A model generated the notes under the pieces. That model saw nothing but the letters and a program-made list of their open reading frames with translations, searched no databases and was not told the origin of the DNA. Below, one piece after another: positions 17,676-26,502 of a stretch of DNA of 64,000 nt. A program made the translations under genes and the position numbers. This DNA comes from Shewanella halifaxensis HAW-EB4 (GTDB lineage Bacteria > Pseudomonadota > Gammaproteobacteria > Enterobacterales > Shewanellaceae), in NCBI RefSeq assembly GCF_000019185.1, contig NC_010334.1:992001-1056000 (forward strand). The letters run 5' to 3'. Position 1 is the first letter of the stretch; every line of letters begins with the position of its first letter.

Positions 17676-18774
17676 ATGTTTGAAGTAAATCCAGTTAAAT
17701 TCAAAATCAAGGAGCTCGCCGACCGTACCGACCTTCTTCGGGGGTATCTTTGACTACGATGCCAAGAGTGAGCGTCTAGAAGAAGTCAGCCGAGAGCTTG
17801 AAAGCTCTGAAGTTTGGAACGATCCTGAGAACGCCCAAGCCTTAGGCAAGGAGCGTGCAGCACTTGAAGCGGTAGTGAAAACTATCGACGATATGGACAG
17901 TGGCCTAGAAGATATCGAGGGATTACTCGAACTTGCCGTTGAAGAGGACGATGAAGAAACCTTCAATGATGCCGCTGCTGAGTTACAAGATCTTGAGAGG
18001 CGTTTAGAGGAACTTGAGTTCCGTCGCATGTTCTCGGGTCCACATGATGCGTCAGATTGTTACTTAGATATTCAATCAGGTTCTGGCGGTACAGAGGCTC
18101 AAGATTGGGCCAATATGGTACTGCGTATGTTTTTACGTTGGGGTGATGCCCATGATTACAAACCTGAATTGATTGAAGTGACGGGTGGAGATGTTGCCGG
18201 TATTAAAGGGGCAACAATCAAGTTTACCGGTGAATATGCCTTTGGTTCACTGCGTACCGAAACCGGTGTTCACCGCTTAGTACGTAAGTCACCATTTGAC
18301 TCTTCAGGTAAGCGTCACACCTCTTTTTGCTCGGTATTCGTTTACCCAGAAATTGATGATTCGATTGAGATTGATATCAATCCTTCGGACTTAAGAATTG
18401 ACACCTACCGTGCATCAGGTGCGGGTGGTCAGCACGTTAACAAAACTGAGTCGGCAATTCGTATTACTCACTTGCCAACTAACACTGTCGTGCAGTGTCA
18501 GAACGATCGCTCGCAGCATAAGAACCGTGATGCAGCGATGAAACAGCTAAAAGCAAAACTGTACGAGCTAGAAATGCTTAAGCAGAATGCTGACAAGCAA
18601 GCCGCCGAAGATGCCAAGTCAGACATTGGCTGGGGCAGCCAGATCCGTTCATACGTGCTCGATGATGCGCGTATTAAAGATCTACGTACCGGCGTTGAAA
18701 ACCGAAATACCCAGAGCGTTTTAGATGGCGATCTGGACAAGTTTATTGAAGCTAGCCTGAAATCTGGCCTTTAA
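17676..18774 (+). CDS. prfB: Peptide chain release factor 2, with programmed +1 frameshift
   Basis: RF2 recognises UGA/UAA stop codons and hydrolyses peptidyl-tRNA. Translation starts at the ATG at 17676 and meets an in-frame TGA at codon 26 (17751-17753). A +1 shift on CTT-TGA continues at GAC (17752), giving a 365-residue product, the same length as E. coli RF2. The catalytic motif is GAGGQHVNKTES, and SPFDSSGKRHTSF is the stop-codon-reading SPF region. The frameshift makes synthesis autoregulated by RF2 level. lysS follows after 12 bp, forming the usual prfB-lysS operon. Confidence 0.97.
17739..17754 (+). promoter_or_regulatory. prfB frameshift signal
   Basis: CGGGGGTATCTTTGAC: an internal Shine-Dalgarno-like G-run just upstream of the slippery CTT codon and the in-frame TGA followed by C, a poor termination context. 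It matches the classical RF2 recoding site except that the Shine-Dalgarno-like element begins CGGGGG rather than AGGGGG. Confidence 0.95.
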
Positions 18775-18786
18775 CGAGAGAAGAAG

Positions 18787-20292
18787 ATGACTGAACAAAC
18801 ACAAGACGAGAACAAGTTAATTGCAGAGCGTCGTGCTAAATTAGAGCACATTCGTACCAACTGCCCTGCAAACGGTCACCCGAACAACTTCGATCGAAAA
18901 CACAAAGCGGCAGACATTCAAGCTGAATTTGGTCACAACACCAAAGAAGAGCTTGAAGGCATGGGCATTGAGCGTTCAATCGCTGGCCGTGTTATGGCTA
19001 AGCGTGGTCCATTCTTGGTTATTCAAGATGTGAGCGGTCGTATCCAAGCTTATGCGGGTAAAGACGTTCAAAAAGATCTTAAAGAGAAATTCCAAGGTCT
19101 AGATATCGGTGACATCATCGGTGTGACGGGTCAGCTACACCTATCGGGTAAGGGCGACCTATATGTGAACATGGAAGAGTACCAGTTGCTAACTAAAGCT
19201 CTGCGCCCACTTCCTGAAAAGTTCCACGGTCTAACAGACCAAGAGACACGTTACCGTCAGCGTTATGTTGACTTGATCGTTAACGAACAGTCACGTGAAG
19301 CCTTTATCATGCGTTCTAAAGTCGTTTCGGCTATTCGTAACTTCATGGTGAAGAAAGAGTTCATGGAAGTTGAAACACCAATGATGCACAGCATTCCTGG
19401 TGGTGCTTCAGCACGTCCATTCGCGACGCATCACAATGCGCTAGATATCGCGATGTACCTACGTATTGCACCTGAGCTATACCTTAAGCGTCTAGTGGTT
19501 GGTGGTTTTGAGCGCGTATTCGAAATTAACCGTAACTTCCGTAACGAAGGTCTATCTCCACGTCATAACCCTGAATTCACTATGATGGAATTCTATATGG
19601 CGTATGCAGATTTCAACGATCTAATGGACTTGACTGAAGAGATGCTAAGCTCTATCGCCACTGAGCTTTGTGGTTCGCCACAACTGCCATACGGTGAGCA
19701 CACGGTTGATTTTGGTGGCCCATATGCACGTTTGAGCATGTTGGATGCGATCAAGAAGTACAACCCTGACAATGCAACAATCCAGTCGATGACTTACGAA
19801 GAAGTTAAAGACGTTGAATTTATGCGTGATTTGGCTAAGAGCCTAGGCATGACAGTTGAGAAGTTCTGGACTTGTGGTCAGCTACTCGAAGAGATCTTCG
19901 GTGAAACAGCTGAAACTCAGTTGATGCAACCTACGTTCATCACTGGCTACCCAGCAGACATCTCTCCGCTAGCACGTCGTAACGACGACAACCATTTCAT
20001 CACTGACCGTTTCGAGTTCTTCATCGGCGGCCGTGAAGTGGCTAACGGTTTCTCAGAGCTTAACGATGCTGAAGATCAAGACCGCCGTTTCAAGGCGCAG
20101 GTTGATGCTAAAGACGCGGGTGATGACGAAGCTATGTTCTACGATGCAGACTACATCACTGCACTAGAGCACGGTCTACCGCCAACTGCGGGTCAAGGTA
20201 TCGGTATCGACCGTCTAGTGATGCTATTCACTAACACGCACACAATTCGTGACGTGATCCTATTCCCAGCGATGCGCCCACAGGCTAACTAA
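18787..20292 (+). CDS. lysS: Lysyl-tRNA synthetase, class II
   Basis: A 501-residue enzyme that charges tRNA-Lys. The N-terminal OB-fold anticodon-binding domain spans about 65-145 (GRVMAKRGPFLVIQDVSGRIQ). The class II core has motif 2 (FRNEGLSPRHNPEFTMMEFY) and motif 3 (GIGIDRLVMLFT). Length and order match bacterial LysRS. It is co-transcribed with prfB and starts 12 bp after its stop with a GAGAAGA ribosome site. Confidence 0.98.
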   Translation: MTEQTQDENKLIAERRAKLEHIRTNCPANGHPNNFDRKHKAADIQAEFGHNTKEELEGMGIERSIAGRVMAKRGPFLVIQDVSGRIQAYAGKDVQKDLKEKFQGLDIGDIIGVTGQLHLSGKGDLYVNMEEYQLLTKALRPLPEKFHGLTDQETRYRQRYVDLIVNEQSREAFIMRSKVVSAIRNFMVKKEFMEVETPMMHSIPGGASARPFATHHNALDIAMYLRIAPELYLKRLVVGGFERVFEINRNFRNEGLSPRHNPEFTMMEFYMAYADFNDLMDLTEEMLSSIATELCGSPQLPYGEHTVDFGGPYARLSMLDAIKKYNPDNATIQSMTYEEVKDVEFMRDLAKSLGMTVEKFWTCGQLLEEIFGETAETQLMQPTFITGYPADISPLARRNDDNHFITDRFEFFIGGREVANGFSELNDAEDQDRRFKAQVDAKDAGDDEAMFYDADYITALEHGLPPTAGQGIGIDRLVMLFTNTHTIRDVILFPAMRPQAN

Positions 20293-20329
20293 TCTCTGGA
20301 ATATAGGTGCATACCTATAAGACTTTAAA

Positions 20330-20354
20330 AACCAGCCACTAGGCTGGTTTTTTT
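20330..20354 (+). terminator. Terminator of the prfB-lysS operon
   Basis: Stem AACCAGCC/(A)GGCTGGTT followed by a T run. A second palindrome TATAGGT-GCAT-ACCTATA lies just upstream at 20302-20319. Confidence 0.9.
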
Positions 20355-20937
20355 ATACCACAATTTCGAATTTTGCATTTCTGTGATCTAGGGGCCGTTG
20401 ATGAAAGGTTTATCTCACGATTTAATTGATGTTTATCAAACAAATATAATTTGATTCCCTGTATTTTGTTGGGCTGCTAACGACCTAAGTTTATTTCAGT
20501 TACTGATGCAGAGTGTCGCTATAAAATTTAGCGCACCTTAATCTTGGTTTGATTTAGCACTGGGCTAAAGAAGTCACTGTTTTATATATAGGTGAAAACT
20601 AATGCATACCTCTAATGGTATAGAGTGGGGGTAGCTCTTGTGCCTAATGAGATAGGTTGACGCTAATGTCTATGATTTTGTTAGTATAAATGTTAGATTA
20701 ACGCGCTGATTACGCGTCTGAAAAAACTATTCTTTAGTATAAATATTACCATTTTGTCTCGTGCTGATTTCCTGCAATTTTATCTAGGGTTCGTCTTTAT
20801 CTTTTTAGTCTTAAATACTAAGGTTAAGCCTGTTTTTGATATTTTTGTTTGAAAAGTGTGTTTTTTCACTTTTATTGCCATCGATAGCTGACAGAATACT
20901 TTTTGAATCACAATGGAAAGATTAATAGGACATAGAG
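20355..20937. other. 583-bp gene-free spacer
   Basis: AT-rich sequence between lysS and the PAS-GGDEF-EAL gene. No open frame with a ribosome site, no repeat from the families seen elsewhere and no structured RNA were recognised. The last part must hold the promoter of the downstream gene. Confidence 0.5.
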
Positions 20938-23454
20938 TTGATTAATATCAAAATAACGCAAGCACAACGGGGTGAATGGCAGCAATCTATCGATATGCTG
21001 GCACGAATAGCCCAGTGCGGGGCCGCGTTATTCCAGATAGATCAAACCGATAAGTTTGTTGCTATCGGCTATGCCAATATTAGCCTTGAGCAGCTAAAAA
21101 CTCAGCAGCTTAGTCCTGAGCTTTTCTATCACGATAGCTATAGCCAATTAACTGGAACTGGCGAGACAAGCTCTTATTTCGACAGTCATATTCGGTGTCT
21201 GCTACCCATTAATTGGCCTGCGGGTGCCTTGTTTGGCTATCTCTGTATCACCCCTTCAAATAAAGTTTCTACTCTTTCAGTATGCGAGCTACAGGCCGAG
21301 ATCCGGCACTTATTAAAAGTATGTGCTGACAGCATAGAGCAGGACTTGGGTAAAATTTATCGTGATTTTAAATGCAAACAAAGTTCGGTTCGCGATGTGG
21401 GTCACCAAGCGAGCCCTGTGGGTTTGCAAACGTTTATCGATTGCATGAAAGAGCATGTTTGGATGAAGGATACATCTGGACGCTACATGATGGTTAATCA
21501 CAGTGTTGAGCTTGCATGGAATCGTTCTCGAGAGCAGATCTTAAATTTTACCGATGATGAGCTATTTGAGCCGCGTTTAGCAAAGCATTTTATCGCCAGC
21601 GATATGGAGTCTATACGCAAAGGCGTGGAAGTATCGGCCGGAGAGTGTGAAGGCTTGGACATTGGCGATGTTGACTCTTGGCTCGAGACAACCAAAGTCC
21701 CTATTATGGATGATGATGGAGAGTTAACCGGGGTGCTCGGCATTTCACGTAATATCTCATCTCATAAGGCGGCGAAAGATCAGCTCGAGCTGGCCTCACG
21801 AGTGTTTGAGAACTCGGTAGAGGGTGTGATTATTACCGATGTTGATGGTGCGGTTATTGATGCCCACGGTGCCTATAAAGAGATCACTGGATATGAAAAA
21901 GAGGAACTTCTTGGAAAAAATCCAAGGGTGTTTAATTCAGGCCGCCATGATAAAGTTTTTTTTACCAAGTTATGGAGTGACTTACTGACCAAAGGCAAGT
22001 GGCACGGTGAGATCTGGAATCGTCGTAAAAACGGCGCTATTTTTCCGCAGATGCTCAATATCAGTGCTGTCTACGATGACGAGCATCAGATCCGCTATTT
22101 TGTCGCAGTGTTTAATGATATTTCGGCACAAAAACAGAGTGAAGCCGAACTTGCTAGAGTCGCATTTCACGATCCGTTGACTAAACTGCCCAATCGCATG
22201 GCGCTTAATACAGGCTTGGAGCAAGAGCTAAAACAGGCAAGCCATAGCAATACACGTCTTGGTTTAGTCTATATCGATGTCGATCTCTTTAAGCAGATCA
22301 ATGAAAGCTATGGCCACCCCATGGGGGATGAAGTCCTGCTTGAGCTGAGTCGCCGTTTTAATTTTGGCTTAGACAATTTAGCTACAGTTGCTCGTTTGGG
22401 CAGTGATGAGTTTGCGGTGATCTTACCCAATATCGATAGTAACGACAGGTTACTGCTTAGTATTAATAAGCTTCGAAAAATGTTCGATCAACCCTTTCTG
22501 CTGGCGGAGCATGGGCAGGCGCGCTTGACTGCGAGTATGGGGGTCGCGATTTATCCCGATGATGCACAAGACTCCAGCGGATTACTGGTCAATGCAGAAG
22601 TGGCGATGCACAGGGTTAAACAAGATGGACGAAACAGTTATGCCTTTTATACCGAGTCATTGACTCAAGAGTCAGTTGCTAAACTCAAGTTACAGAGTGC
22701 ACTGCATGATGCGCTAGAGCTGAATGCATTTCATCTCGAGTATCAGCCAAAGATCAGTTTTCGTACCGGGGACGTGGTTGGGTTTGAGGCGTTACTACGT
22801 TGGGTCGATCCTGTTCTTGGCAGCATTTCTCCCGATATCTTTATTCCATTGGCCGAGAAGATCGGTTTAATTCAAGATATTGGACGCTGGGTGTTAAAGC
22901 GTGCTTGTGAGCAGGGGCAACGCTGGCGTAAGCAAGGGGTGAGTTTTGGCCGAATTGCGGTGAATGTCGCCGGCCAGCAGATTCAACGCAGTAGCTTTGT
23001 TGATGAGGTCGCTGAGATCCTCAAACAAACGGGGCTGCCAGCGAGTAGCTTAGAGCTTGAGGTGACAGAAAGCTGCATGATGTCCAATCCTGAGCTGGTT
23101 AGCCAAGATCTAGCGAAACTAGGTCAGATGGGCATCGAGTTGTCGATAGATGACTTTGGCACAGGCTATTCGTCACTCAGTTACCTTAAAAAACTGCCGC
23201 TCCATAAGCTTAAAATCGATCAGTCTTTTGTCGCTGGCTTACCATTTGATACCCACAATACCGCGATTGCCAAGGCTATCATTGCGATGGGGCATGCGTT
23301 GAATTTGCAAGTGGTCGCCGAAGGGGTAGAAACCCAAGCCCAAGCAGACTTCTTAAAGGACAATCACTGCGATCACGCTCAAGGTTATTTTTATAGTAAG
23401 CCTAAATTAGTCGAAGAGCTGACAGCGTTTTTAATTGCTGACGACAGAGTTTAA
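20938..23454 (+). CDS. GAF-like/PAS/PAS/GGDEF/EAL c-di-GMP protein
   Basis: An 838-residue cytoplasmic protein. The N-terminal ~150 residues resemble a GAF-type sensor domain (LPINWPAGALFGYLCITP). Two PAS domains follow, then GGDEF (about 405-575, signature GSDEF in place of GGDEF, no RxxD I-site) and EAL (about 580-838). The EAL part keeps its metal and catalytic residues: EALLRW, VNVAG, ELEVTES, IDDFGTGYSS, KLKIDQSF and VAEGVET. It is therefore likely an active c-di-GMP phosphodiesterase with a reduced or allosteric GGDEF. The start codon is TTG with AGGA about eight bases before. The sensor domain recurs in the protein at 40676-41596. Confidence 0.92.
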   Translation: MINIKITQAQRGEWQQSIDMLARIAQCGAALFQIDQTDKFVAIGYANISLEQLKTQQLSPELFYHDSYSQLTGTGETSSYFDSHIRCLLPINWPAGALFGYLCITPSNKVSTLSVCELQAEIRHLLKVCADSIEQDLGKIYRDFKCKQSSVRDVGHQASPVGLQTFIDCMKEHVWMKDTSGRYMMVNHSVELAWNRSREQILNFTDDELFEPRLAKHFIASDMESIRKGVEVSAGECEGLDIGDVDSWLETTKVPIMDDDGELTGVLGISRNISSHKAAKDQLELASRVFENSVEGVIITDVDGAVIDAHGAYKEITGYEKEELLGKNPRVFNSGRHDKVFFTKLWSDLLTKGKWHGEIWNRRKNGAIFPQMLNISAVYDDEHQIRYFVAVFNDISAQKQSEAELARVAFHDPLTKLPNRMALNTGLEQELKQASHSNTRLGLVYIDVDLFKQINESYGHPMGDEVLLELSRRFNFGLDNLATVARLGSDEFAVILPNIDSNDRLLLSINKLRKMFDQPFLLAEHGQARLTASMGVAIYPDDAQDSSGLLVNAEVAMHRVKQDGRNSYAFYTESLTQESVAKLKLQSALHDALELNAFHLEYQPKISFRTGDVVGFEALLRWVDPVLGSISPDIFIPLAEKIGLIQDIGRWVLKRACEQGQRWRKQGVSFGRIAVNVAGQQIQRSSFVDEVAEILKQTGLPASSLELEVTESCMMSNPELVSQDLAKLGQMGIELSIDDFGTGYSSLSYLKKLPLHKLKIDQSFVAGLPFDTHNTAIAKAIIAMGHALNLQVVAEGVETQAQADFLKDNHCDHAQGYFYSKPKLVEELTAFLIADDRV

Positions 23455-23499
23455 TCGCCATCCTTATAGGTTGTTAAGTCGTAATACCTAAAGCCGTTG

Positions 23500-24111
23500 C
23501 TATCGATGCTCTGTATCGATAGCAAAACCGGTCACAGGGATAACCTCGCCAGGTTGCATCTGCTTAAGATGAATAGCACCAATCCTGACTCTAACCAATC
23601 TTAACGTCGGCAAGCCCACAGCGGCGGTCATCTTTCTTACTTGACGGTTCTTACCTTCATCTATAGTAACGGAAAGCCAATTGGTTGGGCCGTGGCGAGG
23701 ATCGCGGATCTTTTTTCCTCTTGCTGGAAGGTTTGGTTCGTGGATCAATAGTTCAACCTTACAGGGTAAAGTCAGATATTTACCCCCGCTAATGCCAATT
23801 TCTACTCCTTGTCGTAGCTTCGCGAGTTGTGCTTGACTCACTTCGCCATCAACCTGCACATAGTATTCCTTTTCAATGGTTTTACTACGAATAAGGTGGC
23901 TCTGCATCCCATCGGTGGTCAGTAGTAACAGGCCTTCTGAGTCATGGTCGAGTCGACCAATTGCCATTGTTTTCTCTGGGAACTCATATAGCTGACCGAG
24001 CAACGGTTTACTCTTACGTGTTTCAGGTACAAATTGACTTAGAAAACCGTAGGGCTTGTAGATCAAAAAGTGTTGATGCTTAGGTTCGCTAGATTTATCG
24101 ACAACAGACAT
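23500..24111 (-). CDS. rluE: 23S rRNA pseudouridine synthase, RluE/RsuA type
   Basis: A 203-residue protein of the RsuA/RluB/E/F family. The catalytic aspartate lies in GRLDHDSEGLLLLT, with the family blocks FLIYKPYGFLSQF near the N-terminus and EGKNRQVRKMTAAVGLPTLRLVRVRIG near the C-terminus. There is no N-terminal S4 domain, which is typical of RluE, the enzyme that modifies U2457 of 23S rRNA in E. coli. The ATG at 24111 is preferred over a TTG at 24129. RluE rather than RluB/F is inferred from the missing S4 domain and length. Confidence 0.85.
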   Translation of the reverse strand: MSVVDKSSEPKHQHFLIYKPYGFLSQFVPETRKSKPLLGQLYEFPEKTMAIGRLDHDSEGLLLLTTDGMQSHLIRSKTIEKEYYVQVDGEVSQAQLAKLRQGVEIGISGGKYLTLPCKVELLIHEPNLPARGKKIRDPRHGPTNWLSVTIDEGKNRQVRKMTAAVGLPTLRLVRVRIGAIHLKQMQPGEVIPVTGFAIDTEHR

Positions 24112-24291
24112 ACAAGAGACTCTGGACAAGGGGACATTGATTATACCGTTAATTAAAGCGCTTCGCTTGAGTAGCGAGAAAGCGGATAAACGGTTTAAAC
24201 AATAGCTAATGACAGCGTTGTCATTCGGCTCGTATAAGGTTATAGTAATGTTACATAGTTAACTGCCGCTAACAGATATTGGATCAAGTTT

Positions 24292-25083
24292 ATGCAAATC
24301 GTAATATTAAAAGACAGTGCGTCGGTTGCTGAATATGGCGCAAATATTTTTATTAAGCAGCTGCAGAAAAAGGCTGATTCGGTATTGGGATTAGCCACAG
24401 GCTCGACACCGCTGTCGCTTTACCAAGGTTTAATAGCCGCCAACAAAGATAAGCAGATCTCTTTTAAAGCTGTCACCACGTTTAATCTAGATGAATACCT
24501 AGGGCTTGAGGGGACGCACCCACAAAGTTACCGCTACTTTATGAATGAGCAGCTGTTCGATCACATTGATATCGACAAGAGCAAGACCTTTGTTCCTCCT
24601 GGTGACGCCGAAAATCCGATTGCAGCTTGTCAGGGTTATGAAGATAAGATTAAGTCTGCAGGCGGAATCGATATTCAACTACTCGGTATTGGTCGTAACG
24701 GTCATATCGGCTTTAATGAACCCTCATCGGGCTTGATGTCGCGCACACGAGTGAAGACCTTAACTAAAGCGACGATTGATGACAATGCTCGTTTCTTCAA
24801 AGAAGGTGAGTATCAGCCGCACCTATCGATCACCATGGGTATTGGCACTATCTTAGATGCCAAGAAAGTCGTGCTATTAGCAACGGGCGAGAATAAGGCT
24901 GAGGCTATTTTAGCAACGGTTGAAGGTGCATTAACCGCCGCTTGCCCTGCATCAGCCTTGCAACTACACCAAGATGCAGTGCTAGTGATCGACGAAGCCG
25001 CAGCTTCTAAGCTGACAGACCGAGATTTCTATAAACACATCGAAGTCGAGAATCAAAAGCTGATGGCGAGATTGGGTTTGTAG
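24292..25083 (+). CDS. nagB: Glucosamine-6-phosphate deaminase (NagB, classical type)
   Basis: A 263-residue enzyme converting glucosamine-6-phosphate to fructose-6-phosphate and ammonia. Conserved blocks are LGLATGSTPLSLYQGL (phosphate loop), TFNLDEYLGL, LGIGRNGHIGFNEP and SRTRVKTLT. Length and the LGIGxNGHIGFNEP wording are closest to the short, Bacillus-like form rather than the allosteric 266-residue E. coli form. It is a single gene without nagA, nagK or a sugar transporter nearby, so it is detached from a GlcNAc operon here. A terminator follows directly. Confidence 0.93.
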   Translation: MQIVILKDSASVAEYGANIFIKQLQKKADSVLGLATGSTPLSLYQGLIAANKDKQISFKAVTTFNLDEYLGLEGTHPQSYRYFMNEQLFDHIDIDKSKTFVPPGDAENPIAACQGYEDKIKSAGGIDIQLLGIGRNGHIGFNEPSSGLMSRTRVKTLTKATIDDNARFFKEGEYQPHLSITMGIGTILDAKKVVLLATGENKAEAILATVEGALTAACPASALQLHQDAVLVIDEAAASKLTDRDFYKHIEVENQKLMARLGL

Positions 25084-25123
25084 ACTAGATTGGTAAACGC
25101 CCGTTTAGGTGCCAATTCACTAT

Positions 25124-25150
25124 AAAAAGACAAGCTGAGCTTGTCTTTTT
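25124..25150. terminator. Terminator of nagB
   Basis: AAAAAGACAAGCT/AGCTTGTCTTTTT stem, 41 bases after the nagB stop codon. Confidence 0.9.
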
Positions 25151-25317
25151 ACGTATAGATTAGGCTTACGTTTAGGCTTAGCCCCAAATATTGTCGCACC
25201 GATATTTGTTATTTCGGCAATAATATGTCTATTGTAAGTTTGCGATGTTAAAGGCAGCAGACATCGCCCAACTAGGTCAATAAATGGGATGTAAATAACG
25301 TAATAAAGGGATTCGAG

Positions 25318-25989
25318 ATGACTCAAGCACACCAGCCACTTAATGATTTTATTGAATACCCACAAGTTGAGATGCTTGAGCGTGCCGATGCTAACTATAA
25401 GCAGGTGCAACGTCGTCACTCAATTCGTAAATTCTCCAATAGAGACGTACCTAAAGAGATCATTGAGAAATGTATTCTCGCCGCAGGTACTGCGCCCAAT
25501 GGTGCCAATCACCAGCCGTGGCACTTTGTCGCGATTAACAGCCCTGAGATAAAGGCCCAAATTCGTCATGAAGCCGAAGCATTAGAGCGAGCATTTTATG
25601 CAGGTCGTGCAGGGGAAGAATGGCTTGATGCACTCAAACCTCTAGGGACTAATGCCGACAAACCTTACCTTGAACACGCGCCTTGGTTGATTGCTATTTT
25701 CAGTCAAAAGCGCAGTGAAGAGGAGGGCGAGCAGAAAACCAATTACTATGTGCACGAATCAGTTGGCATCGCCACTGGCTTTCTTATTCAGGCGCTACAT
25801 AATGCCGGGCTTGGCACCTTAACCCACACCCCAAAACCTATGTCATTTTTGAGTAGAGTCTGTGGTCGCGACAAGGATAACGAACGGCCCTATATGCTAA
25901 TAATTGCCGGCTACCCAAGTGATGATGCGACCGTGCCTGAGCATGCACTGCAGAAAAAGTCCTTAGAGGAGATCTGCACCATTTTATAA
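25318..25989 (+). CDS. Nitroreductase-fold flavoprotein, iodotyrosine-deiodinase-like
   Basis: A 223-residue FMN-dependent nitroreductase-family protein. The FMN-binding start RRHSIRKFSNRDVP, GTAPNGANHQPWHF, ESVGIATGFLIQALHNAGLGTLTHTP and NERPYML match the iodotyrosine deiodinase subgroup. E90, Y94 and K115 lie with the same spacing (4 and 21 residues) as the substrate-clamping Glu-Tyr-Lys triad of mammalian deiodinase. It may reductively dehalogenate halotyrosines or act on related phenols; the natural substrate in bacteria is uncertain. A cupin gene follows 64 bp downstream and may be co-transcribed. Confidence 0.85.
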   Translation: MTQAHQPLNDFIEYPQVEMLERADANYKQVQRRHSIRKFSNRDVPKEIIEKCILAAGTAPNGANHQPWHFVAINSPEIKAQIRHEAEALERAFYAGRAGEEWLDALKPLGTNADKPYLEHAPWLIAIFSQKRSEEEGEQKTNYYVHESVGIATGFLIQALHNAGLGTLTHTPKPMSFLSRVCGRDKDNERPYMLIIAGYPSDDATVPEHALQKKSLEEICTIL

Positions 25990-26053
25990 TCGCAGTAGCC
26001 TATTATTATAGTCGTAGCTTGGCGCGGCGGTTAATGACAAAAAGTGAGGCGAG

Positions 26054-26371
26054 ATGCAAAAGCACAATATCTTAAAAGCATTACCACAAGACTTAATTGA
26101 AGAGGCGTTTGAGCCACTGGTGGAGCAAGGTGAGCTGCTCATTGAGCGCATCATTTCCAAGGCGCATATTACGCCTTTGGGTGAATGGTACGATCAACAC
26201 CGCAGTGAATGGGTGATGGTAATGCAGGGCGCAGCTAGGCTTGAATTTATTGATGGTGAGGTGATTGAGCTTGGCGCGGGGGAGTATCTTAATATACCCG
26301 CCCACGTTAAACATCGCGTGGCCTGGACCTGTGAAGAGGTTGAGACTATCTGGCTAGCGGTTCACTACTAA
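26054..26371 (+). CDS. Cupin-domain protein
   Basis: A 105-residue single-domain cupin. It contains GEWYDQHRSEWVMVMQGAARLEF and LGAGEYLNIPAHVKHRV, corresponding to the two cupin motifs. A His and Glu in motif 1 and a His in motif 2 (PAHVKHRV) could hold a metal. The substrate is unknown. It lies between the deiodinase-like gene and rlhA on the same strand, possibly in one transcript with the former. Confidence 0.8.
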   Translation: MQKHNILKALPQDLIEEAFEPLVEQGELLIERIISKAHITPLGEWYDQHRSEWVMVMQGAARLEFIDGEVIELGAGEYLNIPAHVKHRVAWTCEEVETIWLAVHY

Positions 26372-26502
26372 GGTTGCAAACAAATAAGGTTGTAAACAAA
26401 TTTGCTTAAAAATTGATTTAATATTAGCTAACGCCAAAGCTTGCCAATTTTGCTATAATCTTCGCCCAAAATATTTGTGTTAACCCTTTTTGAGTGATTT
26501 TT

